Of a stretch of 64,000 nucleotides of DNA, positions 24,845-33,469 are shown one piece after another. Under the pieces are notes generated by a model. It had not been told where the DNA came from. It worked only from the letters and a program-made list of their open reading frames with translations, and searched no databases. This DNA is from JAGXKT01 sp964531695 (GTDB lineage Bacteria > Planctomycetota > Phycisphaerae > SM23-33). Numbering within the stretch: the first letter of the stretch is position 1; every line of letters begins with the position of its first letter. Position numbers and translations under genes: made by a program. Where the stretch lies: NCBI GenBank assembly GCA_964531695.1, contig CAZHEH010000012.1, positions 1 to 64,000 of the forward strand, read 5' to 3'.

Positions 24845-27835
24845 CTAGAAGCTAACACTCAGACTGATGGAGAATTCCATGCCCTTGCGGTACGAACTTT
24901 TGACTCTCTCGTCCTCCACGAACTGCGAACGGTACACTCTCTGGATGGCCGGGTTGGTCAGGTTCTTGCCCTGGAACTTGAGTGTCCAGCGATCGCCCAG
25001 ATCCTGCGACAAGCTGAAGTTCAAGGTTCCATACTCCGTCTCGTAGATGTCCGGAACGACGCTGCCCTTTCGCTGGCCGGCCCCCACCACCAGCGTGTCG
25101 CCGCGTACGGTGTAGAACAACCCGAGTCTCGTGCCCGTCTGCTTGAGATCATACGTCATATACATGTTGTAGAGATGATCGGGAGCATTGAGCATCCGGC
25201 GAGTCCGGAAGGGAAAGCCGATGTCCGAAACTTTGTCGAACTCCTCGTCCGGCAACGTGACCTCGGACTCTATGAACGTCGCGTTCCCGCCCAACGTAAT
25301 CCCCTCGAGCTTCTCCCAGTACTGACCCAGGTCCTGGCGCACCTCAAACTCGTAGCCGGTCATCTGTCCTTCCGGGAAGTTCAAGGGCGTCGTGAACGCG
25401 AATCCGCTCACACTCTTCTGGACGTACTCGATCGGGGCCTTGATGTCCTTCCGGAACCAGGACATCGACACCAGGCCGCCCGCGTACGGCCGGTAGTCCA
25501 CGCGGAGGTCGTAGTTCCTCAGCTCACTCATCCGCAGGTCCGGATTCCCGATGAAGACGTCGGCGCCCAAGAACTCCTGCTGCTGAATGGGGGAAAGCTC
25601 CTTGAAGGTCTGGCGCGCCACCGTCTCCGCATAGGACCCCCGCAGCGTGATTTCGTCGAAAGGCTTGAACTGGAACGCCAAGGCCGGCAGCACATCGTCC
25701 CGCTCAAACTCGGTGTCCGTGAAGGACGGGTCGGGGTTCGTGATGGTCAGCTCTTCGAGGTTGACAAATTGCACGCCCGGCTCGGGATGGTTCACGATGC
25801 TGAGCTTGGTCGTCTCGTACCTAACCCCGCCGATGACATTGAACCAGGAGCACAGCGGGAGGTCGACCATGTAGTACCAAGCCGATATCTCCTGGTTACC
25901 GTCGTAATCCGTGTCCACGCCGTCGATGTCGTCATCGCCGCTGGGTGCCTCGAGCACCGGGTGATCTTCCGAGGGCCACACAGCGCTCCAGTAGGCCTCC
26001 CACGGCCCGGCGTACTCCGTGGCCGCCTCGCCGAAGTTTCCGAAGCTCTCCTCTTTGTAGGTCCGCGTCACCTCGTCACGGAAAATGCCGAGTTTGACGT
26101 ACCCCTCCGTTCCGGTCCATTGCGTGAACGGGAACTTCATATTGGCAAAATACTGGTCGCTTTCCTCATCGATATTCTTCCACGTCCGCTGGAAGTTCCC
26201 GACCGTGAAGTTGGCTGACGGATCCGCGTTCCGATGCGTTTCAGGAATGAGCACGATATCGTTGAACACCCGGGCCGGGTGCCACTTGGTGGAGAACAGG
26301 CGCTTGTCCGGCTCTTCCCATCCGGATTGGCTCATCGCCAAGGTCCAGTCTATTTCCGGCGGCAGCAGCATGAATCCGCCCTCCGCGCCGAACTTCAGGA
26401 AGGGGAACTTGTGCCTGCCGGCGAGCTGGAGCGTCTCGGTGGTCCGCTCGATGTACCGGAGCGTCTGGTTCCGGCGGTAGGGCGCGTCGTCCACCAGACT
26501 GCCGATGTTGCCGTGTCCGGGCGACTCCGGGTCATCCGGATCGTGCCCCGGGTAGAAGAACTCCTTGCCGCGCGTGTCCTCCGCCAGGATCGAGATGTCC
26601 TCCGCCGCTTGGGTCCGCAGGTACGCCAGCGTCAGTGAGTGGTCCTCCGTCTCGATACCCACGACGCCCAAGCCGCCCCATTGGACCGACTCGGTGCCCT
26701 TCACGACATCGAACAGCGCGGTCTTGCGCTCGCCGACCTGGCCTTGGCCCTTGAGCTGAGGGCTCATCGGCTCATCCGGGCTCTTGACCCACCAGTCGTC
26801 CTCGATTCCGTCCTCGTAGCCCGAAGAATCCCGTTCGTAGAAGATCGTCGCCAGACCCCCCACGTCCAGGCCGTCGAGCAGCGCGAACTTCCCGCCCGCC
26901 GTCATCGACCAATTGTAGGGGATCGGCGTATCGCCGTAAGAGACGCCCACCGCGTCGAGTGCGGCCGGGTCCGTCGGCAAGACCTTTTCCGGAACGCCCA
27001 GGCAATTCAACTTGCGCCCCCGATCGGTCAGGAAGCTCTCGCCACAGCCGGCCTCCGTGTTGTAACTTGTTCCGACGCCGAACTTCAGGACGGTCTCATC
27101 CGGTACGCCCTTCAGCACCACGTTCACCGCTCCGCCGGAGGCGTCCCCCTGTTGATCCGGCGTGAACGTCTTGCTCACCCGGACGCTTTCGATCGCATCC
27201 GAAGGAAACTGGTCCAATTGCACCGCGCGCTTGTCCTCGTCCGCGGTGGGCAGGCGGACCGAGTTCATCTGCGCGTTGACGTACCGGTCCGGCAGGCCCC
27301 GAACCACCGCGTACTTACCTTCTTCGACAGTTGCACCGGCCACGAGGTTCAGTGCCGCGGCCGCATCGCCGGCGCCGGCATCCTCCATGAGTTCCCTGCT
27401 GATGGAATCCATGAATTCCGGGCTCACGCGGCGCAGCTCCAGCATGCCCTGCTCCGTGCCGCCTCCGATCTGGAGATCCTGAACCACGAACACCTCCATC
27501 TCGGTGAACTCATTGGAGAGATACGCATCCACCGTAACCTGTTTTCCGCCAGGAACCACGACGTCGCCCTTCACCTGCCGTCGGTAGCCCTTCTTGAAAA
27601 AGACCAGCGTGTAGGTGCCCGGAGGCACTTCATTGAAGACATAGTTGCCTTGGCCGGTCGCTTCCGTCTCCCGTTCCAACTCCACAATCCGCACGGAGGC
27701 CAGCGCCAGCGGCACGTCAAAGTCCTCGTCATACACCGTACCGCGAACCTGCCCCACCTGCTGGGCGGAAGCCGTCGCAGCGAAGGCCAATGCCGTCGCG
27801 ATCACAACGTGCCACGGCCACCCGCGACTCACCAC
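24845..27835 (-). CDS. TonB-dependent outer-membrane receptor with carboxypeptidase-regulatory-like N-domain
   Basis: 996 aa. Signal peptide, a CarboxypepD_reg-like beta domain (~27-108: VRGTVYDEDFDVPLALASVRI... GTYTLVFFKKGY), a TonB-box-like MEVFVV about residue 114, a plug domain (YAVVRGLPDRYVNAQMNSVRLP), and a ~750-residue beta barrel ending in the aromatic SISLSVSF typical of barrel C-termini. Ligand unknown. GTG codons at 27835 and 27832 are both possible starts; the latter gives a GTGA overlap with the preceding lipoprotein gene. Confidence 0.88.
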   Translation of the reverse strand: MVSRGWPWHVVIATALAFAATASAQQVGQVRGTVYDEDFDVPLALASVRIVELERETEATGQGNYVFNEVPPGTYTLVFFKKGYRRQVKGDVVVPGGKQVTVDAYLSNEFTEMEVFVVQDLQIGGGTEQGMLELRRVSPEFMDSISRELMEDAGAGDAAAALNLVAGATVEEGKYAVVRGLPDRYVNAQMNSVRLPTADEDKRAVQLDQFPSDAIESVRVSKTFTPDQQGDASGGAVNVVLKGVPDETVLKFGVGTSYNTEAGCGESFLTDRGRKLNCLGVPEKVLPTDPAALDAVGVSYGDTPIPYNWSMTAGGKFALLDGLDVGGLATIFYERDSSGYEDGIEDDWWVKSPDEPMSPQLKGQGQVGERKTALFDVVKGTESVQWGGLGVVGIETEDHSLTLAYLRTQAAEDISILAEDTRGKEFFYPGHDPDDPESPGHGNIGSLVDDAPYRRNQTLRYIERTTETLQLAGRHKFPFLKFGAEGGFMLLPPEIDWTLAMSQSGWEEPDKRLFSTKWHPARVFNDIVLIPETHRNADPSANFTVGNFQRTWKNIDEESDQYFANMKFPFTQWTGTEGYVKLGIFRDEVTRTYKEESFGNFGEAATEYAGPWEAYWSAVWPSEDHPVLEAPSGDDDIDGVDTDYDGNQEISAWYYMVDLPLCSWFNVIGGVRYETTKLSIVNHPEPGVQFVNLEELTITNPDPSFTDTEFERDDVLPALAFQFKPFDEITLRGSYAETVARQTFKELSPIQQQEFLGADVFIGNPDLRMSELRNYDLRVDYRPYAGGLVSMSWFRKDIKAPIEYVQKSVSGFAFTTPLNFPEGQMTGYEFEVRQDLGQYWEKLEGITLGGNATFIESEVTLPDEEFDKVSDIGFPFRTRRMLNAPDHLYNMYMTYDLKQTGTRLGLFYTVRGDTLVVGAGQRKGSVVPDIYETEYGTLNFSLSQDLGDRWTLKFQGKNLTNPAIQRVYRSQFVEDERVKSSYRKGMEFSISLSVSF

Positions 27836-29094
27836 GGGTCCCCCAGCCCGGCGCGGATCTCGCGGACACGGCCCCAGAGCTTGTCATCCGGCTCGACCCC
27901 GTGCAGGGCCATGGACCCGAGCGTGGCCGACAGATCCACCGCGCGCTGCATCGCGTTGGGGTTTACGGCGCCCTGCTCCACAACCTGTCGATACACCTCG
28001 AGGGCCGTCTCAGTGTCGCCCATCACCCGGTACGTTACGGCCACGGGACGAAGCGACTCCGCCCGGTCGAAGCTCTGGATCTCGTCCAGCTTCGCCTCAA
28101 AAAGCTCCCGTGCCGCGGCCGTATTCGCGCGCGCCTCCGCCTCATCGCCCGCCCGGAAGCGAAGCTCGGCCTCCTCGGCCAGCAGTGGGATGTGGTGCCG
28201 CGGCGGCCAGCGGGCGCCGTCGATCAGCGCCTTGGTCTCGTCCGCCAGCTCCAGCGCCTTGTCCGAGTCCCCGTGCTCAATCGCCGCCTCGGTCAGCGGG
28301 CGGAGCACGCGGATCTTGACCAGCGGCGGCATCTTCTCCCATGCCTGCCGGAGCTTGCGCTCCAGGAGTTCTCGCCGCTCGGCGTTTTCGTAAAACCGCC
28401 CGTACAGGCGGGCATAAGCGTGGAGCGCGTTGTTGATGAGGTCGAAATTGCCGGACTCGACCATCTTGTCGAGCGACCGGACCACGTCTTGGAAGGCCTC
28501 ATCGCTTTCCAGGGACCGCCCGACCCCGGCCGTCTTGCCCGTTTCCGACTCGACCACGGTTCCCTGCAGCTCGGCCGCCTTCTCGTGCTCCCCCAGCAGC
28601 GCGTAGGTCTGCGCCATGCGGACTCGGATGCGATCCCGGCGCCAGGCCTGCCGGGCAAACCGGGAGATCTCCGCCGCCCGATCCAGGTACTCGGGAACGT
28701 TCTTGTTCTCGTTTCGCTTGGCCAAGTAGTAGGCCAAGTCCGCATAGCCCATCCCGCGGCGCCAGTTTCCGATCTGCTTGATGCATCGCAGCGCGCGGTC
28801 GGGCCGGTCCAGCTCAAGGCAGACCGCCACCAGGCCTTCCTGTGCACGGGACTTGGGCTTGATGTGCGGGTTATTCGGCATGGCGCTGGCCGTATCGAGC
28901 GCCAGCTCCAGTAGCCGGTCGCGGAAATACGCTTTGTCGCCGTCGTCCCCGGCCTGCTGGGCAACCGCTGACGGCGCCCCGCCCTCGGCGGCCGCGCCTG
29001 CGCCGGCCTCCGGCTCGCCTTGCTCACAGCCGCCCACCAGCGCCAGCAGCGCCAGTAGAGCCGGCCATGCTATCCTTATCCCTGCTTTGCCCAT
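27829..29094 (-). CDS. TPR/alpha-helical-repeat lipoprotein
   Basis: 421 aa. Lipoprotein signal (GIRIAWPALLALLALVGGC), a Gly/Ala-rich linker, then helical repeats (LLELALDTASAMPNNP, RRDRIRVRMAQTYALLGEHEKAAEL, AVTYRVMGDTETALEVYRQ). Start set at 29094 to put the lipobox at residue ~23. Overlaps the receptor gene start. Possibly a surface or periplasmic partner of the receptor; inferred from position. Confidence 0.7.
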   Translation of the reverse strand: MGKAGIRIAWPALLALLALVGGCEQGEPEAGAGAAAEGGAPSAVAQQAGDDGDKAYFRDRLLELALDTASAMPNNPHIKPKSRAQEGLVAVCLELDRPDRALRCIKQIGNWRRGMGYADLAYYLAKRNENKNVPEYLDRAAEISRFARQAWRRDRIRVRMAQTYALLGEHEKAAELQGTVVESETGKTAGVGRSLESDEAFQDVVRSLDKMVESGNFDLINNALHAYARLYGRFYENAERRELLERKLRQAWEKMPPLVKIRVLRPLTEAAIEHGDSDKALELADETKALIDGARWPPRHHIPLLAEEAELRFRAGDEAEARANTAAARELFEAKLDEIQSFDRAESLRPVAVTYRVMGDTETALEVYRQVVEQGAVNPNAMQRAVDLSATLGSMALHGVEPDDKLWGRVREIRAGLGDPW

Positions 29095-29134
29095 CGGGGC
29101 TCTCCGCTTTTCAGATACAAGGAAGAAGGCCTGA

Positions 29135-29157
29135 CGGCAGGGGTCGAATCCCTGCCG
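29135..29157. terminator. Intercistronic hairpin between beta-helix gene and TPR lipoprotein gene
   Basis: CGGCAGGG-N7-CCCTGCCG is a perfect 8-bp stem with a 7-nt loop, 60-85 nt past the beta-helix stop on the minus strand. It is followed by a pyrimidine-rich stretch (GCCTTCTTCC). It may partly end the exported-protein transcript before the receptor unit. On the plus strand the loop and stem look like a tRNA T-arm (GGGGTCGAATCCC) followed by CCGCCA; no tRNA body is present. Confidence 0.45.
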
Positions 29158-29218
29158 CCAGACCCTCCCTTCGGTCACTCAGTACGCGGCGTAGTCGATC
29201 CGTCGCGAGCGAATCCGA

Positions 29219-31024
29219 CTACTGCGCGATAGCGCGGTACAACTGGCCCGGCTCGAACCCCTCGAGGTCGGTGATCGTCATGAGCGACCCGTCACCCTCG
29301 ATGGTGCCGATAGGAGACCAGAGGACGCCGTCTTCCGACTGCTCGACGGTGTACAGGACGCCCGCATCGGTCTGGAAACCGGTCGAGATCGTCACGGATA
29401 CATCCGCCGCCGGATCGTCCGGGTTGGCGCCCGTGTTCTCCAGGAAGCCGTACTCGGCCGCCGCCGTCCAACCCTCGAGCCAGTTGACGTCGGGGCTGAA
29501 GGCACCGCGGAACGGAGCCGGCGTGAAGAAGCCGTCGGCCGGGGCCGTGCCGACGCTGCTGGCAGCGTCATTGGCCGCACGGGGATCCAGGCCGGTGACC
29601 CGCTGCATGATCTTGCCGCCCTTGACGACAAATGCCGCACGCGTGATCGACACGATCGGCATGTTCGCCGGCTCCTTGACGTTGTTGTTGGCCGCATCAA
29701 AGATGCCCAGGTCGGCTTGGTCGGCCTCGGTGTAGTCGGTGTTGTTGTAGAACACCGAATCGCGGATCTCGCAGAGGTTGCCGTCCACCTGCGACTGGTA
29801 CAGTTCCATCATCGCGGCGTCCGTCGCGGCGGCGTTGACCTGCCCGGCGGCATCGGCGTCGTGGCTGAAGTCGTACGACGTGTTCCAGTGCTCGACCCAG
29901 GTCAGGGTGCCGTCGGTCGACGTGGTCCGGCTTCCGCTCTTGTCGCCGCTGTAGCCGCCGGCGCCATCGCCGTCGTCATCGTCAAAGCGGACAACCTCCT
30001 CGCCACAATCCATGAACACACAGTTGCGGTACTGCATGCGGCAGTTGTCGCGCCACGTGGTCGCTCCGTCGCCGTCAGTCGGCTGGCCGATTGCCGTGGC
30101 GTTGTAGATCACACCCGTCGTGACGGGCTGGGCATCCTGGCGCTCGGCGCCGTCGTGCTCGAACATGTTGTCGCCGACGCCCGATCCCTGGCTATCGTCG
30201 AGGGCGTAGCCCTGGACGATGCAGATGAACTGGGCCTTGCCGCGCCATCCCTCGTCGATGTCGAAGCTGTCGTCGCCGATGTTCCAGATGTTGCAGTACT
30301 TCAGGTTGACGGTGCCGCCCCAGATCTCGATGCCATCGTCGACGTTGTTCATGATGTCGACGTGGTGGATATCGGTCTCGCGGCCGATGGCGCCCAGCGA
30401 CAGGCCGTTGAGCTCATTGCCCAGGCCGATGACCTTACCCGTGTAGCGGATCGAGAGGTAGGTGATCGAACCGCTGTCGTCGTAGTCGTCATTGCCGCCG
30501 TAGCGGACGTCGTCTTCCTGGCCCGGGGTCGCCGTCAAGCCCTCCATCTGCTTCTGGGCGGTGCCGTCGGGAACCATCGGGTTCTGCGGATCGCCGTCCG
30601 TGGCCGGACCGACGGGGTTGCCCTCGAAGTGGGACGCGGAGATGATGCCGCGGCCCATGATGGTCAGGTTGCCCCACTCGTTGGCGGCCTCGCGCCAATT
30701 CTCGCGGTCGTCGTTGGTGGAGGTCATCACGACCGGCTCGGCCTTGGTGCCCTGGATGTGGATATCCGAGCCCCGAGAAACGGCCAGACTTCCCTGATCC
30801 GCCGGGAGACTGGCGACTACGACGCCCGCCTCGATCGTCAGCGTCGCACCGTTCTTGACGAAGATCTGCGTCTTGAGGCGATACGGCGAACCCGCCTTGG
30901 TCCACGTTTCGGAGGTGGTGATATCACTGTTCACGTCCGTTGCCGCCTGCGCGACGCCGCCGAAGGCGACACCGGCCAGCAAGCACAGAACTGCTGCGTT
31001 CTTGATCATTCTCATGTTTCTCAT
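29219..31024 (-). CDS. Exported right-handed parallel beta-helix surface protein
   Basis: 601 aa. Signal peptide (MIKNAAVLCLLAGVAFGGVAQA), then repeated beta-helix coils with N/D ladders (HHVDIMNNVDDGIEIWGG, LKYCNIWNIGDDSFDIDEG), Asp-rich, probably calcium-binding, loops (RFDDDDGDGAGGY), and a C-terminal beta domain (VLYTVEQSEDGVLWSPIG). Homologues of this type often sit next to TonB-dependent receptors in marine and aquatic bacteria. It could be delivered by the T2SS or bind the receptor ligand. Start at 31024 has AAGCGAG 4 nt upstream. Confidence 0.75.
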   Translation of the reverse strand: MRNMRMIKNAAVLCLLAGVAFGGVAQAATDVNSDITTSETWTKAGSPYRLKTQIFVKNGATLTIEAGVVVASLPADQGSLAVSRGSDIHIQGTKAEPVVMTSTNDDRENWREAANEWGNLTIMGRGIISASHFEGNPVGPATDGDPQNPMVPDGTAQKQMEGLTATPGQEDDVRYGGNDDYDDSGSITYLSIRYTGKVIGLGNELNGLSLGAIGRETDIHHVDIMNNVDDGIEIWGGTVNLKYCNIWNIGDDSFDIDEGWRGKAQFICIVQGYALDDSQGSGVGDNMFEHDGAERQDAQPVTTGVIYNATAIGQPTDGDGATTWRDNCRMQYRNCVFMDCGEEVVRFDDDDGDGAGGYSGDKSGSRTTSTDGTLTWVEHWNTSYDFSHDADAAGQVNAAATDAAMMELYQSQVDGNLCEIRDSVFYNNTDYTEADQADLGIFDAANNNVKEPANMPIVSITRAAFVVKGGKIMQRVTGLDPRAANDAASSVGTAPADGFFTPAPFRGAFSPDVNWLEGWTAAAEYGFLENTGANPDDPAADVSVTISTGFQTDAGVLYTVEQSEDGVLWSPIGTIEGDGSLMTITDLEGFEPGQLYRAIAQ

Positions 31025-31097
31025 CTCGCTTTCTGTTCGGGATCCTCTGTTGAGGTAAAGGAGATCCTTTGCTTGCATTCTTCTCTTGCCTTGACGG

Positions 31098-31721
31098 TCA
31101 GGCGCTGCGGCGGCGACGCACGATGGCGGCACCACCACCCAGGGCCAGCAGCAGCATCGTCGCCGGCTCCGGAACCGTCGTCTGATCGGCCACGCCGGCC
31201 GACTCGGGGTTCGAGCCGCCCAGAGCCGCGGTGAGGAAGTTCAGGGTGATCGCGGCACCGCCGGACGGCACCTCCCACCCGGTGTTCGACCCATCGATGG
31301 CGTCATCCGTGCGGAACGTGCCGAAATCCACGTTCTCACCGGCGCCCGTGTCCGAGGCGTCGAACGGGGTGCGGTACCAAAGCAGCATCAGGGGGTCGCC
31401 GGTGGTCAGTCCGTCCGGCTCGGTGGCCAGCGTGATGCCTGCCAGGCCCGCCATCGCGGTGCCCGCGCCGGCCGCCTGGTTCAGGCCGAAGTGCGCCGCA
31501 ACCACGTCACCGGGATCGTCCGACCAAGCGTCCGGTTGGTCGAAGGCACCGAAGCCGTCCTCGTCGGCGTCCGCGATGATCACGAGAGTGCTGTCGGCCG
31601 GGAGGGGCGTCGCCCCGTCGTCCTGATACAGAACGCCCGCGCCGATGTTCAGCGTAACCGTGTCGGCTTGGGCCGCCGCGGCTACCGCCAGAATCACAAC
31701 TAGTGACAGTGCTTTGTGCAT
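31098..31721 (-). CDS. PEP-CTERM sorting-domain protein
   Basis: 207 aa. Signal peptide (MHKALSLVVILAVAAAAQA), a secreted body without a known domain, and at the end VPEP, a hydrophobic helix and RRRRSA, the PEP-CTERM anchor processed by an exosortase. Implies an exosortase and exopolysaccharide system elsewhere in the genome. Placed between two other exported proteins in the same direction. Confidence 0.88.
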   Translation of the reverse strand: MHKALSLVVILAVAAAAQADTVTLNIGAGVLYQDDGATPLPADSTLVIIADADEDGFGAFDQPDAWSDDPGDVVAAHFGLNQAAGAGTAMAGLAGITLATEPDGLTTGDPLMLLWYRTPFDASDTGAGENVDFGTFRTDDAIDGSNTGWEVPSGGAAITLNFLTAALGGSNPESAGVADQTTVPEPATMLLLALGGGAAIVRRRRSA

Positions 31722-31747
31722 TATTTGTCTCCTATTTCACCTTTTGG

Positions 31748-32806
31748 CTAGTGGCTCCACTCGTCCGTGTCGGGCGTGCCGCCGGCCTTGCGTATCTTCA
31801 GGGCCGTGCCGGCCGGCAGGACCTCATCATCAAAGTTCTCGGTCGCCAACTCGCCGACCCGCCGCCAATGGCCGTTGTAGTAGTAGTACGTCCACTTCGG
31901 CGAACCATTGATGTCGGTGTCCGTGTTGTCATACACGAACAACTCGTCAGCGCGAATGAACGGCGATGCCGAGGTCGCGAAGGCGTCGGTTCCGCCAAGA
32001 TCCAGATCGGCGAGCGTCGTGGCGATCCCGCGGCCGGTCACCGCGGCAATGTCGTTGTCGGCGCTAGCGGTCTCCAAGTCGCGCGTCTGAGTCGCCATCT
32101 GACCGGCGACCATCGGAACCCGCCCGTACGTCAGGAAGGTCAGATCTTCGTCGCCGTTGTTGCGGATCGTGAAGAAGCGATCCGGCGAGATGATGGTGTC
32201 GTCGTAGCTGACCGTGGCCAGCTCGCCAACCTTGCGCCACGCGCCGTTGTAGTAGTAGTACGTCTCGGCCGGGGCCTTGTTGATGTCCGTCGTATCCTCA
32301 TCCGGGAACAGAATCTCGGTCGCCCGGATGAAGGGGCTGGAGGATTCCTCGAACGAGTAGCCCTTGAAGTTCAGGTTGTACTCGTCGTCTTCGCCGTCTG
32401 GGAAGACCGACGCCAACGTCTGGTGGGCAAAAACGCGGAACGTATCCGTGGCCGACACGTCGTCGAGAAAACTGGTGTCTTCCAGGACCAGTTCGGTCGC
32501 CGTGTTGCTGGTAATCGTGCTCCAGCGGCCCTCGGCGTCGCCATCCGTGAAGCGGACATAGTAGAGTCCGGCGTACTCATCGTCGTCCAATGGACCCGTG
32601 ACGGTCACGCCGCTGCCCGTCTTGGTCTGGACCGTGAACTCGCCGTCGCAGGGCTGCGTGTACGGTACCGACGTGTACACGTCTTGGCCGGCGGGCACCT
32701 CGACGATGTTGACGCCGCCCACGTTGCTGGGGCATTGCGCGTCCGCGGTCGCGGTACCGACAGCCAACAGCGCCATGGCTGCTACGGCAATCAGTTTGAC
32801 CTTCAT
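31748..32806 (-). CDS. TIGR02597-like exported protein with two internal repeats
   Basis: 352 aa. Signal peptide (MKVKLIAVAAMALLAVGTATADA). Two related halves end in SSPFIRATEILFPD / ETYYYYNGAWRKVG and ASPFIRADELFVYD / WTYYYYNGHWRRVG, so the protein contains an internal duplication. The pattern fits the TIGR02597 family described mainly from Verrucomicrobia and relatives; function unknown, no PEP-CTERM tail. Probably first gene of the exported-protein unit; AGAAAGGAAGG is its ribosome site. Confidence 0.65.
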   Translation of the reverse strand: MKVKLIAVAAMALLAVGTATADAQCPSNVGGVNIVEVPAGQDVYTSVPYTQPCDGEFTVQTKTGSGVTVTGPLDDDEYAGLYYVRFTDGDAEGRWSTITSNTATELVLEDTSFLDDVSATDTFRVFAHQTLASVFPDGEDDEYNLNFKGYSFEESSSPFIRATEILFPDEDTTDINKAPAETYYYYNGAWRKVGELATVSYDDTIISPDRFFTIRNNGDEDLTFLTYGRVPMVAGQMATQTRDLETASADNDIAAVTGRGIATTLADLDLGGTDAFATSASPFIRADELFVYDNTDTDINGSPKWTYYYYNGHWRRVGELATENFDDEVLPAGTALKIRKAGGTPDTDEWSH

Positions 32807-33469
32807 GTTGCCTTCCTTTCTCGTTTCATGGTTGCTCCGTTTTCCGTTCGCGTTCCTTCAACGCACATCCCGGACAACCCGAGCACAAGAACACTTGTCT
32901 TGGTGCACGTGAGCTGCCTTGGAATCCGCATGGACTGCGTATGGGGTGATCGTAGCGAGAGGCCACGAATCTCCTTGACGAGCCTTGATGAGCACGCGAA
33001 CTCTAGCATGCTTTTCTTGGCGTCTGATTAGCTGATCGTTAAGATTGCGTTAAGTCATCTGGCCTCCTTGTTCATGGACCCTCGCGTACGCATTCGTTTG
33101 CCTGCTCCGTCATATAGACGCTGGCCCAGCCGTCCCTCAACCGCCTCACACCCGCGATGCCCGATCCGGGCCCGAGTTCGCCAACCATCCGGTCAGCCAA
33201 GGAGACAGGTCGTCGCCTCCGGGGCCGCAGCCCCCGAGCTCAGGGGACACGACCGCAGCCAGTTGTCACTGGCCATTGAATAACGCGGCCATGTGCAGGC
33301 ACGATGAGTCGCCCTTTAGCTTTGCGCTAAGGTGTGCGTCTGCGCGGCCGGGGCATGCCGCATCTGCGCCGGCCCCGACGGTGCTTCTGTCGGCATGGGC
33401 GGCTACTAAACCGCCTCCTCCACCCCGCCGATATCCCGCAAGGCAACGCTCTTCACGAAGGATTGCGCA
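32807..33469. other. Divergent intergenic region, 663 bp
   Basis: No gene I can support. It is AT-richer than its surroundings around 32990-33060, where a direct-repeat regulatory candidate lies (33037-33054). A short dyad TTAGC-N5-GCTAA is at 33316-33330, and GAAGGA at 33457-33462 is the Sel1 ribosome site. Promoters for the minus-strand exported-protein unit and the plus-strand Sel1 gene must both lie here. Confidence 0.5.
33037..33054 (-). promoter_or_regulatory. CTTAACG direct repeat, candidate OmpR/PhoB-family response-regulator box
   Basis: On the minus strand CTTAACG-CAAT-CTTAACG: two perfect 7-bp direct repeats with a 4-bp spacer, period 11 bp. This is the geometry of PHO boxes, and TTAAC-type repeats are the known core of Bacillus PhoP sites. 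It lies about 230 bp upstream of the TIGR02597-like gene. Regulator identity is inferred. Confidence 0.4.

Noticed and set aside
29135..29159. A tRNA gene
   Set aside because: Only T-arm and 3'-end-like bases are present; no acceptor 5' strand, D-arm or anticodon arm is found upstream.
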